A DNA stretch of 64,000 nt, from assembly GCA_024229395.1 (NCBI GenBank), contig JAAESM010000050.1:376758-440757 (forward strand), written 5' to 3'. The notes beneath the pieces were generated by a model that had not been told where the DNA came from, made no database searches, and saw only the letters and a program-made list of their open reading frames with translations. This document shows, piece by piece, positions 1 to 9,486 of the stretch (within the stretch, counting starts at the first letter, position 1; the number at the start of each line of letters is the position of its first letter). The DNA is from Planctomycetota bacterium. Lineage in GTDB: Bacteria > Planctomycetota > UBA1135. Made by a program: the position numbers and the translations under genes.

Positions 1-28
1 TCTGTAAGTACTACAGCGTTTCCGAGCA

Positions 29-1273
29 TTGATCGCACGCCTCCTACACAGACTCCTGTTCACCTTGGCCTTGGTGGCCGGGGCGGATTTGGTGTTGTTC
101 GCGACTTTGGATAGCGGCCTGCTCGGTGACCAAGCGATCAAGCAAGTCGGCGCCAAGGCTAGTTCCACCGATATCGGCTACGCGCGTGTTCGGCTTGGAG
201 TCTTCGAGCAGTTTGAACCTGCAGCAATCCGTTTGCAGATGTTGCACGCTGAGAGGAGTCAACGCATGTCGCTGCAGTGCGATGATGGCATCCTGTCTTT
301 GGTCGCCGCCGACGGCACTGTGCTCCGCCAAGTCCCCTTGCAGGGCACAGTCGGCGACATCTCCATGCATATGGTCACTTGGTCCGGAGAAGGATGGCAA
401 ATTCAGGCTTTCTCCACCACCGATGCTAAGGCGCTACCAGCGAGTGGTCTTGCCACAGCTTTGAATGGTTTATCCACCCGCTTACCTGCGGGTGAAGCAG
501 CCACCATGTCGTGGGCCAAAGCGACGCCAATCAGCAAACGCTTCCTAACTAGTTTCTGGTCGCTACTGCGCTTCGACTTTGGCTATGACCGCGATGGCCG
601 TTTGGTGTCTGAGCAACTCAGTCAACGCGGCGGTCGATCCTTGATGATCTCACTACCGGCCTTCGCCTTGACCATGGTGCTGGCGATCGGCCTTGCCTGC
701 ACCGCATCCGGCAAACGTCGGCGCTGGGACAAGCGCCTGCAGATCATCGCCGCCTTGGTGATGTCGGTGTCCTCGTTGGCGTGGATCCTTTTCCTGCGTC
801 AATGGTTCACCTTCGATCTAGATTGGTTCCCGCTGCGCCCCTGGAGTGATCCGATCTTGCCGTTGCTGATCCTGCCGATCCTGATCTGGGTCTATTTATC
901 AGTGTGGCCCGATTACCTGCTCTACCGCAGTATCGTGCAGCAACGCGCCAGCGAAGGTTGGCTGCGCGCGGCCCGAGCTCGTGGCATTTCTACTCCGCGC
1001 CTGTTGTGGCGCCATCTGTTGCCGAACTTGGCCGCCCCCATCGCCAGCTTGCTCGCTGTGACCTTGCCCTTCTTGGTCTTGGGTTCGTTATTGCTGGAAC
1101 ACATCTTCGACATCCCCGGCTTGGGCGGCAGCTTGCTGGAAGCCGTCGAACAACACGACGTCAACATCCTGCGCGCCTTGACCTTTCTATTCGCGATCGG
1201 CTATCTGATGGCGCAATGGCTTGGTGAGGTGATTGCCAGCAGTTGCGACCCACGCTTGCGGGGGGCTAGCTGA
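29..1273 (+). CDS. ABC transporter permease, DppB/OppB-like
   Basis: 414 aa, multiple TM segments; EAA-type loop 'SEGWLRAARARGISTPRLLWRHLLPN' and 'LLEHIFDIPGLGGSLLEAV' typical of peptide ABC permeases; followed by a DppC-like gene with ATGA overlap. Exact start uncertain at window edge. Confidence 0.8.
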   Translation: MIARLLHRLLFTLALVAGADLVLFATLDSGLLGDQAIKQVGAKASSTDIGYARVRLGVFEQFEPAAIRLQMLHAERSQRMSLQCDDGILSLVAADGTVLRQVPLQGTVGDISMHMVTWSGEGWQIQAFSTTDAKALPASGLATALNGLSTRLPAGEAATMSWAKATPISKRFLTSFWSLLRFDFGYDRDGRLVSEQLSQRGGRSLMISLPAFALTMVLAIGLACTASGKRRRWDKRLQIIAALVMSVSSLAWILFLRQWFTFDLDWFPLRPWSDPILPLLILPILIWVYLSVWPDYLLYRSIVQQRASEGWLRAARARGISTPRLLWRHLLPNLAAPIASLLAVTLPFLVLGSLLLEHIFDIPGLGGSLLEAVEQHDVNILRALTFLFAIGYLMAQWLGEVIASSCDPRLRGAS

Positions 1274-2055
1274 TGAAGGCTTGGTTGATCGTGTTGGCCT
1301 TGTACGTGCTTGGTGCATTGGCGGCCGCCTTTGGTTGGTTCCATCTGGAAATCAACACCGCAGGCGAGCAAACAGACTTGGCGCCGCAGGCTTCACATTG
1401 GTTCGGCACCGATCATCTTGGCCGCGACATCCTCAACTGGGTCATCCATGGTGGCCGTGTTGCTTTGGTGGTCGGCACTTTGGCTGCTGGAGTTGCCTTG
1501 TTGATCGGCACCACCGCCGGCTTGTTGGCTGGTTGGTATGGCGGCAAGGTCGACGGTTTTCTGCTGTGGTTATCCGGCAGTGTGGCGGCAATCCCCGGCA
1601 TCTTATTGGTGCTGGTCATCAGTTGGATGCTCGGCGGCGGCTACGTTGGAGTCTTCCTGGCCGTGGGCATGGTCTCGTGGGTTGGTATCTACCGCATGGT
1701 GCGCACTGAAGTGCAACGCTTAAGAGCGGCACCCTTCGTGATGGCAGCGCAACTGCAAGGTGCATCCACCAAAAACATGATGGGCCGGCATCTGCTGCCA
1801 AATATGCTGCCACTGCTGACCACGCAGTTCTTGCTCCACTTCATCTTCGCGATCAAGGCCGAGGCCGTCTTATCTTTCCTTGGAGTAGGCATGCACGATA
1901 CCCCCAGCTGGGGCCGCTTGATCGCCGACGCCTGGCAATTCGATGACCTTGGCACTGGCCGTTGGTGGCGCCTGACTGCAGCAACGCTGGCTATGGCTGG
2001 TTTGGTGCTTGCGTTACAGCAAGTGATGGCGCGTCTGCAACGCGTAAAATCCTAG
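1273..2055 (+). CDS. ABC transporter permease, DppC/OppC-like
   Basis: 'HWFGTDHLGRDILNWVIHGGRVALVVG' and 'AQLQGASTKNMMGRHLLPNMLPLL' are DppC-type signatures; 260 aa. Confidence 0.88.
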   Translation: MKAWLIVLALYVLGALAAAFGWFHLEINTAGEQTDLAPQASHWFGTDHLGRDILNWVIHGGRVALVVGTLAAGVALLIGTTAGLLAGWYGGKVDGFLLWLSGSVAAIPGILLVLVISWMLGGGYVGVFLAVGMVSWVGIYRMVRTEVQRLRAAPFVMAAQLQGASTKNMMGRHLLPNMLPLLTTQFLLHFIFAIKAEAVLSFLGVGMHDTPSWGRLIADAWQFDDLGTGRWWRLTAATLAMAGLVLALQQVMARLQRVKS

Positions 2056-2085
2056 CATTCTTCGGCGCTGAGCCTTCGCCGGCGC

Positions 2086-2934
2086 CTAGCCTTCGCGTGC
2101 TTCGAAGGTGTAGCGCTTGCCGTCGAAAGCGAACTTGCCGATCGGTGCGATCGGATCGTGATACAGCAAGGCGACCCAACCTTCGTTGGTGGAGCGCGGG
2201 ATCCATTCATTACGAACTTCCCACGAATCCTCGGCGTTGATGTCATAAGCCATGATGAATGGCAGATGCACATGGTTGCGCGTGGGCACCACGTCTGCCC
2301 AGTAGACCGCAACCTGACCTTGGCTCTCGATCTTGATCAAGGACACACCTTCGGAATGGCCCTTCAGTTGGATCATCGAGATGCCCGGCACGATCTCGGT
2401 CTCGCCTTCGAAGGTCTTCAGCAGACCTGCGTCAACGATGGGCTGTAGATCTTCGATTCGGTAAGAAGCCTTACGTAAGTGCGCATCGGCCATGATGGCC
2501 TGCTTTTCGACCTCTGGAGTCCAATGCTCAGCATTGCCGAACACTGGCTTGCCATCGGCATCACAAGCAGCACCGATGTGGTCGAAGTGGCAGTGCGACA
2601 TTAAGCAATGCGTGACTTCTTCTGGTTGCACGCCGGCCGCCTTCAACGATTCGGTGAGTTCATGTCCGTCGGAGAAGTCGATGTGGAACATCTTGCGCTG
2701 ACGATCCCCCCAACGATGTCCCATACCGGGCTCCACCACGATCTTCACGCCATTGCCTTCGATCAAGAAGGGATTGGTGGCGAGTGGAATGGTGTGATCT
2801 TCATTGACCGGAGTCATGCGCTCCCACATCACACGTGGCACCACGCCGAACATGGCGCCGCCATCGAGTGCGAAGTTGGCATCGCGCAAGGCAACGACAC
2901 GAAAATCACCGATCTGGATCGAACGTGAACTCAT
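2086..2934 (-). CDS. MBL-fold metallo-hydrolase
   Basis: 282 aa with metal-binding 'SHCHFDHIGAA' (HxHxDH) and downstream 'LKGHSEG'. Confidence 0.88.
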   Translation of the reverse strand: MSSRSIQIGDFRVVALRDANFALDGGAMFGVVPRVMWERMTPVNEDHTIPLATNPFLIEGNGVKIVVEPGMGHRWGDRQRKMFHIDFSDGHELTESLKAAGVQPEEVTHCLMSHCHFDHIGAACDADGKPVFGNAEHWTPEVEKQAIMADAHLRKASYRIEDLQPIVDAGLLKTFEGETEIVPGISMIQLKGHSEGVSLIKIESQGQVAVYWADVVPTRNHVHLPFIMAYDINAEDSWEVRNEWIPRSTNEGWVALLYHDPIAPIGKFAFDGKRYTFEAREG

Positions 2935-2940
2935 CAGCGC

Positions 2941-4104
2941 CTACTTCAAACGGCGCAACAGGTCGCGCGAGATGATGATCTTCTGAACCTCGGAGGTTCC
3001 CTCACCGATCACGCACAGTTTGGCGTCGCGATACATGCGCTCGACCGGGTACTCACGCGAGTAACCGTTACCGCCGAATATCTGAATCGCCTCGTAGGTG
3101 CAACGCATGGCGACTTCCGACGCCAGGTACTTGGCTGCAGCAGCCTCAACACCGTAAGAACGACCTGCATCCTTCAAACGCGCAGCGTGGTAGACCATGT
3201 GGCGCGATGCCTGGATCTCGGTCTCCATGTCGGCCAGCTTGAAGGCCACCGCCTGGTGATGCGCAAGCGGCTTGCCGAACTGGATGCGTTCGTTGGCGTA
3301 CTTCAGGGCCTGATCCAATGCGCCTTGGGCGATGCCCAAGCTCAACGCGCCAATCGAGATGCGGCCTCCTTCAAGCGTCTTCATGAAGGTGGCAAAACCA
3401 TTGCCTTCTTCACCGAGCACGGCATCCTTAGGCAGACGGCAATCCTTAAAGATCAGGTTGACCCAATCGGAACCGCGCATGCCGAGCTTCTCTTCACCTT
3501 TCTCGATGGTGAAGCCAGGCTGGTCGCGGTCGATGACCATAGCCATGATGCCCTTGGCACCGAGCGACTTATCGGTCTGCACGGTGATCACGAAGCTCTT
3601 GGCATAAGAACCGTTAGTGATGAAACACTTAGCACCGTTGATGATGTACTCATCGCCATCCAGCACCGCGGTGGTCTGGGTACCAGCCGAATCAGAACCG
3701 GCGTTCGGCTCGGTCAAGCCATAAGCACCCATGAACTCGCCACTGCACAAACCTGGCAGATAACGATCCTTCAGCGCTTGCGAGCCGAACTCATAGATCG
3801 GCCAAGTGCCCAATGACACGTGCGCAGCCAAAGTCAGGCCAGTGCTACCGCAAACACGCGACAGCTCCTCGACCGCAATGATGTAGGACAAGTTATCGAG
3901 CCCGGTACCGCCACACTCTTCCGAGAACGGCAGGCCAGCCAAGCCCAACTCACACATGCCTTTCCATGCGTCCTCGTTGAGCTGCTTGTGCTCATCGGCA
4001 TGCTCAGCACCTGGGGCGACGACCTCGTTGGCAAAACGCCGCACGGTGTCGCGGATCATCTCCTGCTCTTCGGTCAGGTCAAAGTTCGTTTGGATTGCTT
4101 CCAT
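2941..4104 (-). CDS. acyl-CoA dehydrogenase
   Basis: 387 aa; '[20 protein letters not shown]', '[16 protein letters not shown]', '[46 protein letters not shown]'. Confidence 0.95.
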   Translation of the reverse strand: MEAIQTNFDLTEEQEMIRDTVRRFANEVVAPGAEHADEHKQLNEDAWKGMCELGLAGLPFSEECGGTGLDNLSYIIAVEELSRVCGSTGLTLAAHVSLGTWPIYEFGSQALKDRYLPGLCSGEFMGAYGLTEPNAGSDSAGTQTTAVLDGDEYIINGAKCFITNGSYAKSFVITVQTDKSLGAKGIMAMVIDRDQPGFTIEKGEEKLGMRGSDWVNLIFKDCRLPKDAVLGEEGNGFATFMKTLEGGRISIGALSLGIAQGALDQALKYANERIQFGKPLAHHQAVAFKLADMETEIQASRHMVYHAARLKDAGRSYGVEAAAAKYLASEVAMRCTYEAIQIFGGNGYSREYPVERMYRDAKLCVIGEGTSEVQKIIISRDLLRRLK

Positions 4105-4116
4105 GATCGAAGTCTC

Positions 4117-5253
4117 CTACAGGTTCCTCGAGATGACGATGCGCTGGATGTCGGTAGCGCCTTCGTAGATTTCAGTGATGCGGGCGTCGCGGTAGTAGCG
4201 TTCCACATCGAACTCCTTGGTGTAGCCGGCGCCACCGTGAATCTGCACGGCGTCGATCGCAGCTTTATTGCAGGCACGCGAAGCGAACAGCTTGGCCATC
4301 GAACATTCCTTGGTGGCCACTTTGCCTTGATCGCGCAACCATGCGGCTTTGTGCACCAGCATGCGCGCGGCTTCCAACTCGGTTGCCATATCAGCGAGCA
4401 TAAAACTCACGGCCTGGAAACGGTTGATTGGCTTGCCGAACTGCTCACGCTCACCGGCGTACTTGATCGATGCCTCCAAACAGGCGCGGTGAATACCGAT
4501 GGCCTGCGAAGCGATACCAATGCGACCACCATCGAGGCAGTCAAGCGCGATCTTGAAGCCTTTGTTGACCTCGCCGACGATGTTCTCGTCTGGAACGAAC
4601 ACGCTGTCCAAGATGATCTCGGTGGTGGAAGATGCGCGCACACCGAGCTTCTTCTCCTTCTTGCCGACGGAAACGCCATCGAAGGCTTTCTCCACCATGA
4701 AGGCGGTGATGCCGGAGCCTGGCTTGGCTTCCGAGTCGGTGACGGCATAGACCACCATCAGACCGCAAGGTTCACCCGTGGTGATCCAGCTCTTGGTGCC
4801 AGTCAGTTCCCAACCTCCATCGACTCGCTTGGCTGCAGTGCGCACTGCGGCTGCGTCGGAGCCAGCCTGTGGCTCGGTCAGGCAGTAAGCGCCAATCATC
4901 TCGCCGGTGGCTAGACGTGGCAGGTACTTGGCCTGCAGGTCGTGGGTGGCGTGCTTAGCTAACAGCGAGCAGACCAACGACATATGCACCGAGATGGTCA
5001 CCCCGACGGAGGCGTCTGCTGCGTTGAGCTCTTCGAGCATCACCGATCCGTGCAGGTTGCCGAGCCCAGCACCGCCGAATTCCTCCGGCACGGTGAGGCC
5101 CAAAAAACCGTTTTCAGCGGCCTCTTGGATGGCTTCTGCGGGGAATTTTTCTTCCGCATCCCAACGCGCAGCGTGGGGACGGAGCGAGCGATCAGCGAAC
5201 TCCCGGGCGGAGTCGCGGATCATTTCGAGGTCTTCTGAGAGGTCGAATTCCAT
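4117..5253 (-). CDS. acyl-CoA dehydrogenase (second copy)
   Basis: ORF to 5316; likely start at 5253 (MEFDLSEDLEMIRDSAREF). 'YCLTEPQAGSDAAAVRTAA', 'HGGAGYTKEFDVERYYRDARITEIYEGATDIQRIVISRNL'. Confidence 0.95.
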   Translation of the reverse strand: MEFDLSEDLEMIRDSAREFADRSLRPHAARWDAEEKFPAEAIQEAAENGFLGLTVPEEFGGAGLGNLHGSVMLEELNAADASVGVTISVHMSLVCSLLAKHATHDLQAKYLPRLATGEMIGAYCLTEPQAGSDAAAVRTAAKRVDGGWELTGTKSWITTGEPCGLMVVYAVTDSEAKPGSGITAFMVEKAFDGVSVGKKEKKLGVRASSTTEIILDSVFVPDENIVGEVNKGFKIALDCLDGGRIGIASQAIGIHRACLEASIKYAGEREQFGKPINRFQAVSFMLADMATELEAARMLVHKAAWLRDQGKVATKECSMAKLFASRACNKAAIDAVQIHGGAGYTKEFDVERYYRDARITEIYEGATDIQRIVISRNL

Positions 5254-5339
5254 GTTTATTCCAGCTTGGGAAAGGCCGTTATTGTACGCCTGCCCCACAG
5301 CCTCGACTGCCCACATTGCGAGAATGATAAGATTCGGGG

Positions 5340-7256
5340 ATGAAGACCTTGTTGACGACCGGCTTCGCCCTGTTGGCTGGATGCTCCGTGATCGCCCTGA
5401 TCGACGGCTGCTTCCAGTTTTCCTCGCCGCAGGTTTTTTTACGCCGTGAACTTATGGGCTTCGCGCTGCTCGGCGGATGGGCTGCTTCGGTACCCGCTTA
5501 CTTGGTGCTGCTGGCTTTGGCCAAGCGCGTCAAAGACATCGGGCATGTGGCCTTTTGGGTTGGCGTAGCCATTGGATTGGCCCCAATGCTCATGGCTTGG
5601 ATCCCCAGCCCATACAACTTTGTGCTTGCGGCCGCCTTCGGATTTGTTGGCTATCTACCTGCCAGCAAACACTTTACACCGGTCGCCCTAGCGCGCACAG
5701 TGTTCGCGGTGCTGTGCCTCGGCTTCGTGGCCATCAGTACCGTCTTGCCGAGCTCGGCCACCAGCCTCACCCCCAACACCTATGTGGCGGCCGATGATGC
5801 CCGCCCTGTACCGACCGGCATCGACGTCTTCCTGGTCAGCATCGACACTCTGCGTGCCGATGTGATTATCGACGACCCCACTATCGACGGCGACTCGACT
5901 GCGCCTCTGCCATTTCTGCAAGGCAAGCTCAGCGATTCCCTTTGGGCCACCTATGCCCTGTCGTCGAGCAACCAGACCTTGCCGGGGCACGTCGGCATGC
6001 TGACTGGCGTGGATGCCATGGAGCATGGTGTGCGCTCCAATATCGATCTTCCCGATCCGGCCGTGCCACTCGTTTCCGAGACCTACCAGGAGGCAGGTTG
6101 GAATACTGCTGCGGTGATCTCGAACGCGTTGATCTCGTCGGCCACTGGCATGCACCGCGGCTTTGATGTGTTCTCCGATAAGCCGATTGGCTTGGCGGTC
6201 TACTCCGAGTTGATCAGCACCACCATCATGCCGCACACTTGGTTAGGCATGTTCGTTCCTCCCGATAGTGCTGGACGTTTGTTCGCCGCTATCTTCGCGC
6301 GCGACATGATCAAGGTGAAAGCGATCCCGTTTGCCGATCGGGTGACCAATGTGGTGATGCCGCAGCTCGATGCCTTCTACGAGAACGAGCGGCCTTTCTT
6401 CTACTTCATCCACATGCTCGATCCGCATGTGGCTTACGGCCCGCCGCCGGAGATTCGTGGAGTCCTGTCCAAGGATGCCGCCGCAGCCGTTCCCGAACGT
6501 TTCCTTCCTAACGATCAGGCCAAGATCTCCTTCGAGATGGTGCGTGACCTGGAGCATGCCTTGCAGCACAGCGAGATCAGCGAAGAAGTCGCCGCGGCAA
6601 CGTTGGAGTACTACCGCTTGGTCTATCTCGAGGAGATGATCCACGTCGACAGCAAACTGAAGGAAATCTTCGCTCGCGCCGACGCCAGTGGGCGCCCTTA
6701 TGTGGTGCTTTTCACCGGCGACCACGGCGAGCAATTCGGCGAGCATGACTTCATGGAGCACGCCAACTCAATGTTCCAGAAGAACATCGAAGTGCCGTTC
6801 ATGGTGTGGGGTCACGGCGTGACCGCTGGTGAGCTGAAGGACACCATTCCTGGATTGGACGACGTTCCAGCTACTTTGCTGCACCTCAGCGGCATCGACG
6901 CACCGAACGATCTGGCTGGTCGCTCGATGTTGATGCCACCTTTGGCGCGCCCCTTTGTAGCTACCGACAACCGTCAGATTGCGGTCTACAACGGCGCAGG
7001 GCTGAAGTGGATTGGCAACTGGACCACGGAAAGTGAAAGTGAAGATGGTTTCGTCGAAGCAATCGCTCTGTACGACCTCAATACCGACCCAGCCGAGCAG
7101 AACAACTTGTTATTGGCCGACCCCAACGCCGCCAAGGAAATGTTGACGTTAATCGGCGAGTATGTCGATCGCGACACTTGGGCGGATCGTCAATCCGGCA
7201 TCGAACGCTCGGCTTTCCAGCAAGCTGCCTTCGATCAACTCGGCTACGTCGAGTAG
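5340..7256 (+). CDS. membrane-anchored sulfatase/alkaline-phosphatase-superfamily hydrolase or transferase (Thr nucleophile expected)
   Basis: 638 aa; several N-terminal TM segments; 'IDVFLVSIDTLRAD', 'NQTLPGHVGMLTGVDAMEHGV', 'YVVLFTGDHGEQFGEHDFMEH'; C-terminal 'LGYVE'. Lacks C/S-x-P-x-R. Confidence 0.85.
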   Translation: MKTLLTTGFALLAGCSVIALIDGCFQFSSPQVFLRRELMGFALLGGWAASVPAYLVLLALAKRVKDIGHVAFWVGVAIGLAPMLMAWIPSPYNFVLAAAFGFVGYLPASKHFTPVALARTVFAVLCLGFVAISTVLPSSATSLTPNTYVAADDARPVPTGIDVFLVSIDTLRADVIIDDPTIDGDSTAPLPFLQGKLSDSLWATYALSSSNQTLPGHVGMLTGVDAMEHGVRSNIDLPDPAVPLVSETYQEAGWNTAAVISNALISSATGMHRGFDVFSDKPIGLAVYSELISTTIMPHTWLGMFVPPDSAGRLFAAIFARDMIKVKAIPFADRVTNVVMPQLDAFYENERPFFYFIHMLDPHVAYGPPPEIRGVLSKDAAAAVPERFLPNDQAKISFEMVRDLEHALQHSEISEEVAAATLEYYRLVYLEEMIHVDSKLKEIFARADASGRPYVVLFTGDHGEQFGEHDFMEHANSMFQKNIEVPFMVWGHGVTAGELKDTIPGLDDVPATLLHLSGIDAPNDLAGRSMLMPPLARPFVATDNRQIAVYNGAGLKWIGNWTTESESEDGFVEAIALYDLNTDPAEQNNLLLADPNAAKEMLTLIGEYVDRDTWADRQSGIERSAFQQAAFDQLGYVE

Positions 7257-7263
7257 TTCCTCA

Positions 7264-7319
7264 CGATCGCAACATCAAAAAGAAAAGGCCGCAGCGTTTG
7301 CTGCGGCCTTTTGCGATCG
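7264..7319. terminator. strong bidirectional intrinsic-terminator-like hairpin between convergent genes
   Basis: Perfect 12-bp arms AAAAGGCCGCAG (7283-7294) / CTGCGGCCTTTT (7301-7312), 6-nt loop, A/T flanks; an outer CGATCGC/GCGATCG pair extends it. Lies between 7256(+) and 7356(-). Confidence 0.85.
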
Positions 7320-7355
7320 AGGCGTTTCACTCCGCCTCGATGAGTGCTGAATCTC

Positions 7356-8210
7356 CTAGTAGGCGTAGAAGCCTTCGCCGGACTTACGCCCAAGCTTGCC
7401 GGCCTGAACCATGCGACGCATGTTTGGCGCGCAACGGAACTTTGGATCACCGAACTGCTCGTACATGTAATCCAAGATGTTCACGCAGACATCAATGCCA
7501 ATGAAATCAGCAAGGGTCAGCGGGCCCATTGGATGGTTCATGCCCAACTTCATGATGATGTCGATGTCTTCACGGGTGGCAATACCTTCATACAAGCTGA
7601 AAGCGGCCTCGTTAATCATCGGCATCAAAATGCGGTTAGCGATGAAGCCTGCGTAATCCTCAGCAACACCAACAGTCTTGCCCACACCTTCGGCGATGGC
7701 CTTGGTGCGCGCGACGACTTCATCGGTGGTCTTTTCGCCACGAATCAGCTCCACCAACTTCATTAGTGGCACTGGATTCATGAAGTGCATGCCAACCACA
7801 TCTTGCGGGCGGCTGGTAGCGCTGGCGATCGAGGTGATCGAAATCGACGAAGTATTAGTCGCCAAGATGCAACCCGCAGGTGCAGCCTTATCGAGCTTCT
7901 TGAAGATCTCTTTCTTGACCGCTTCATTTTCAAATACGGCTTCAATCACCATATCCACGTCAGCGACAGCGCCTTCCATATCCAGTGAGCCGGTAACGCG
8001 CGCGAAGATCTCGTCGGTCTGCTCCTGGGTCATCTTCTCCTTCTTGACGAAGCGATCCAGAGACTTGCGAATCGTGGCCAAACCGCGATCCAAGCCATCT
8101 TGCGCCACTTCCACCAGGTTCACGGTGTGACCTGCGGCGGCGAAGGTTTGGGCGATGCCATTACCCATGGTTCCGGCACCGATGACAGCTACTTTGAGGG
8201 ATTCAGTCAT
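7356..8210 (-). CDS. 3-hydroxybutyryl-CoA / 3-hydroxyacyl-CoA dehydrogenase
   Basis: 284 aa; 'VAVIGAGTMGNGIAQTFAAAGH' Rossmann motif, 'VGMHFMNPVPLMKLVELI', 'KLGMNHPMGPLTLADFIGIDV'. Confidence 0.95.
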   Translation of the reverse strand: MTESLKVAVIGAGTMGNGIAQTFAAAGHTVNLVEVAQDGLDRGLATIRKSLDRFVKKEKMTQEQTDEIFARVTGSLDMEGAVADVDMVIEAVFENEAVKKEIFKKLDKAAPAGCILATNTSSISITSIASATSRPQDVVGMHFMNPVPLMKLVELIRGEKTTDEVVARTKAIAEGVGKTVGVAEDYAGFIANRILMPMINEAAFSLYEGIATREDIDIIMKLGMNHPMGPLTLADFIGIDVCVNILDYMYEQFGDPKFRCAPNMRRMVQAGKLGRKSGEGFYAY

Positions 8211-8216
8211 GATTCT

Positions 8217-9401
8217 CTAGTCACACATTTCAATCGAAGTGGCCACGGCATTGCCGCCGCCGAGGCACAAGGCTGCAAGACCTTTCTTGAGGCCGCGATC
8301 CTTGAGCGCATAAATCAGAGTGGTCAAGATGCGTGCGCCACTTGCACCGATCGGGTGACCGATCGCGACAGCACCACCGTTGACGTTGACCTTGTCAGCA
8401 TCGAGCTCCAAGGTCTTAACCAGCGCGCATGCGCCGGAAGCGAAAGCCTCGTTCATTTCGATCAGGTCGAAATCATTACGGCTGATGCCAGTCTTCTTCT
8501 CGAGGTTCTCAACCGCAGCTTTGGGCGCCATCATGACCCACTCCGGAGCCATGCCGCCAGCAGCGTAGCCAGTGATCTTGGCCAGAGGCTTCAGGCCAAA
8601 CTTCTCGACTGCAGCAGCCGAAGCAATCACCAAGGCACAGGCGCCATCGGAGATTTGCGAAGCGTTACCGGCAGTCACCGAGCCATCCTTCTTGAAAGCG
8701 GCGCGCAACTTTCCAAGCGATTTGGCAGTAGTCTCGCCACGTACACCTTCATCAGTTTTCACAACGACAGGATCACCACGACGTTGTGGTACTTCGACCG
8801 GGAAGACCTCGGCGTCGAACTTGCCGGCAGCCCATGCTGCGGCAGCCTTCTGGTGCGAAGCGGCCGAGAATGCATCTTGTGCCTCGCGATCGATCTCGTA
8901 TTCATCGGCGACCAGCTCACCGGTCATACCCATGTGCTGGTTGGAGTAGACATCCCATAGGCCGTCGTGGACCATGGCGTCGACCAGCTTGGTATCACCC
9001 AAACGGGCGCCGGTACGCGCGGAAGGCACCAAGTAAGGAGCCAAGCTCATCGATTCCATACCGCCGGCGACCACGATGTCGTTATCGCCTGCCTTGATGG
9101 ATTGCGCGGCGAGCATCACGGTCTTGAGACCGGAGCCACACACTTTGTTCACCGTGAATGGAGAAACAGTGTCTGGGATTCCAGCAGCACGCATGGCTTG
9201 ACGAGCTGGGTTTTGCCCCACACCCGCCTGCAAGACATTGCCAAGGATTACCTCATCGACGTTTTCCGGAGCGACGCCGGCGCGATCGAGAGCTTCTTTG
9301 ACTGCCAGGCCACCCAGAGCGGGCGCTTTGAACTTGGAGAGGCCGCCTTGGAAGCGACCGATGGGCGTGCGGCAAGCACTAACAATGTAGACTTCAGTCA
9401 T
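8217..9401 (-). CDS. acetyl-CoA C-acetyltransferase (thiolase)
   Basis: 'EVYIVSACRTPIGRFQGGLS', 'VNKVCGSGLKTVMLAAQSI', 'NVNGGAVAIGHPIGASGARIL', 'ALCLGGGNAVA'. ORF extends to 9437 but MTEVYIV start fits 9401. Confidence 0.95.
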   Translation of the reverse strand: MTEVYIVSACRTPIGRFQGGLSKFKAPALGGLAVKEALDRAGVAPENVDEVILGNVLQAGVGQNPARQAMRAAGIPDTVSPFTVNKVCGSGLKTVMLAAQSIKAGDNDIVVAGGMESMSLAPYLVPSARTGARLGDTKLVDAMVHDGLWDVYSNQHMGMTGELVADEYEIDREAQDAFSAASHQKAAAAWAAGKFDAEVFPVEVPQRRGDPVVVKTDEGVRGETTAKSLGKLRAAFKKDGSVTAGNASQISDGACALVIASAAAVEKFGLKPLAKITGYAAGGMAPEWVMMAPKAAVENLEKKTGISRNDFDLIEMNEAFASGACALVKTLELDADKVNVNGGAVAIGHPIGASGARILTTLIYALKDRGLKKGLAALCLGGGNAVATSIEMCD

Positions 9402-9486
9402 GATTTCGCAGCTGGGATGGTGTCGAATCAACCGCATATCCTACCGTCGCGTCGCCTATTCGGAAGCGCGTCTGATACCTTTAAGG

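Noticed and set aside
3187-4914. Long + strand ORFs (209 aa and 364 aa) opposite the acyl-CoA dehydrogenases
   Set aside because: Antisense to two unambiguous conserved genes; composition is typical of shadow ORFs in high-GC DNA.
8100-8960. 286-aa + strand ORF opposite thiolase
   Set aside because: Antisense shadow of a clear thiolase gene; no recognisable motifs.
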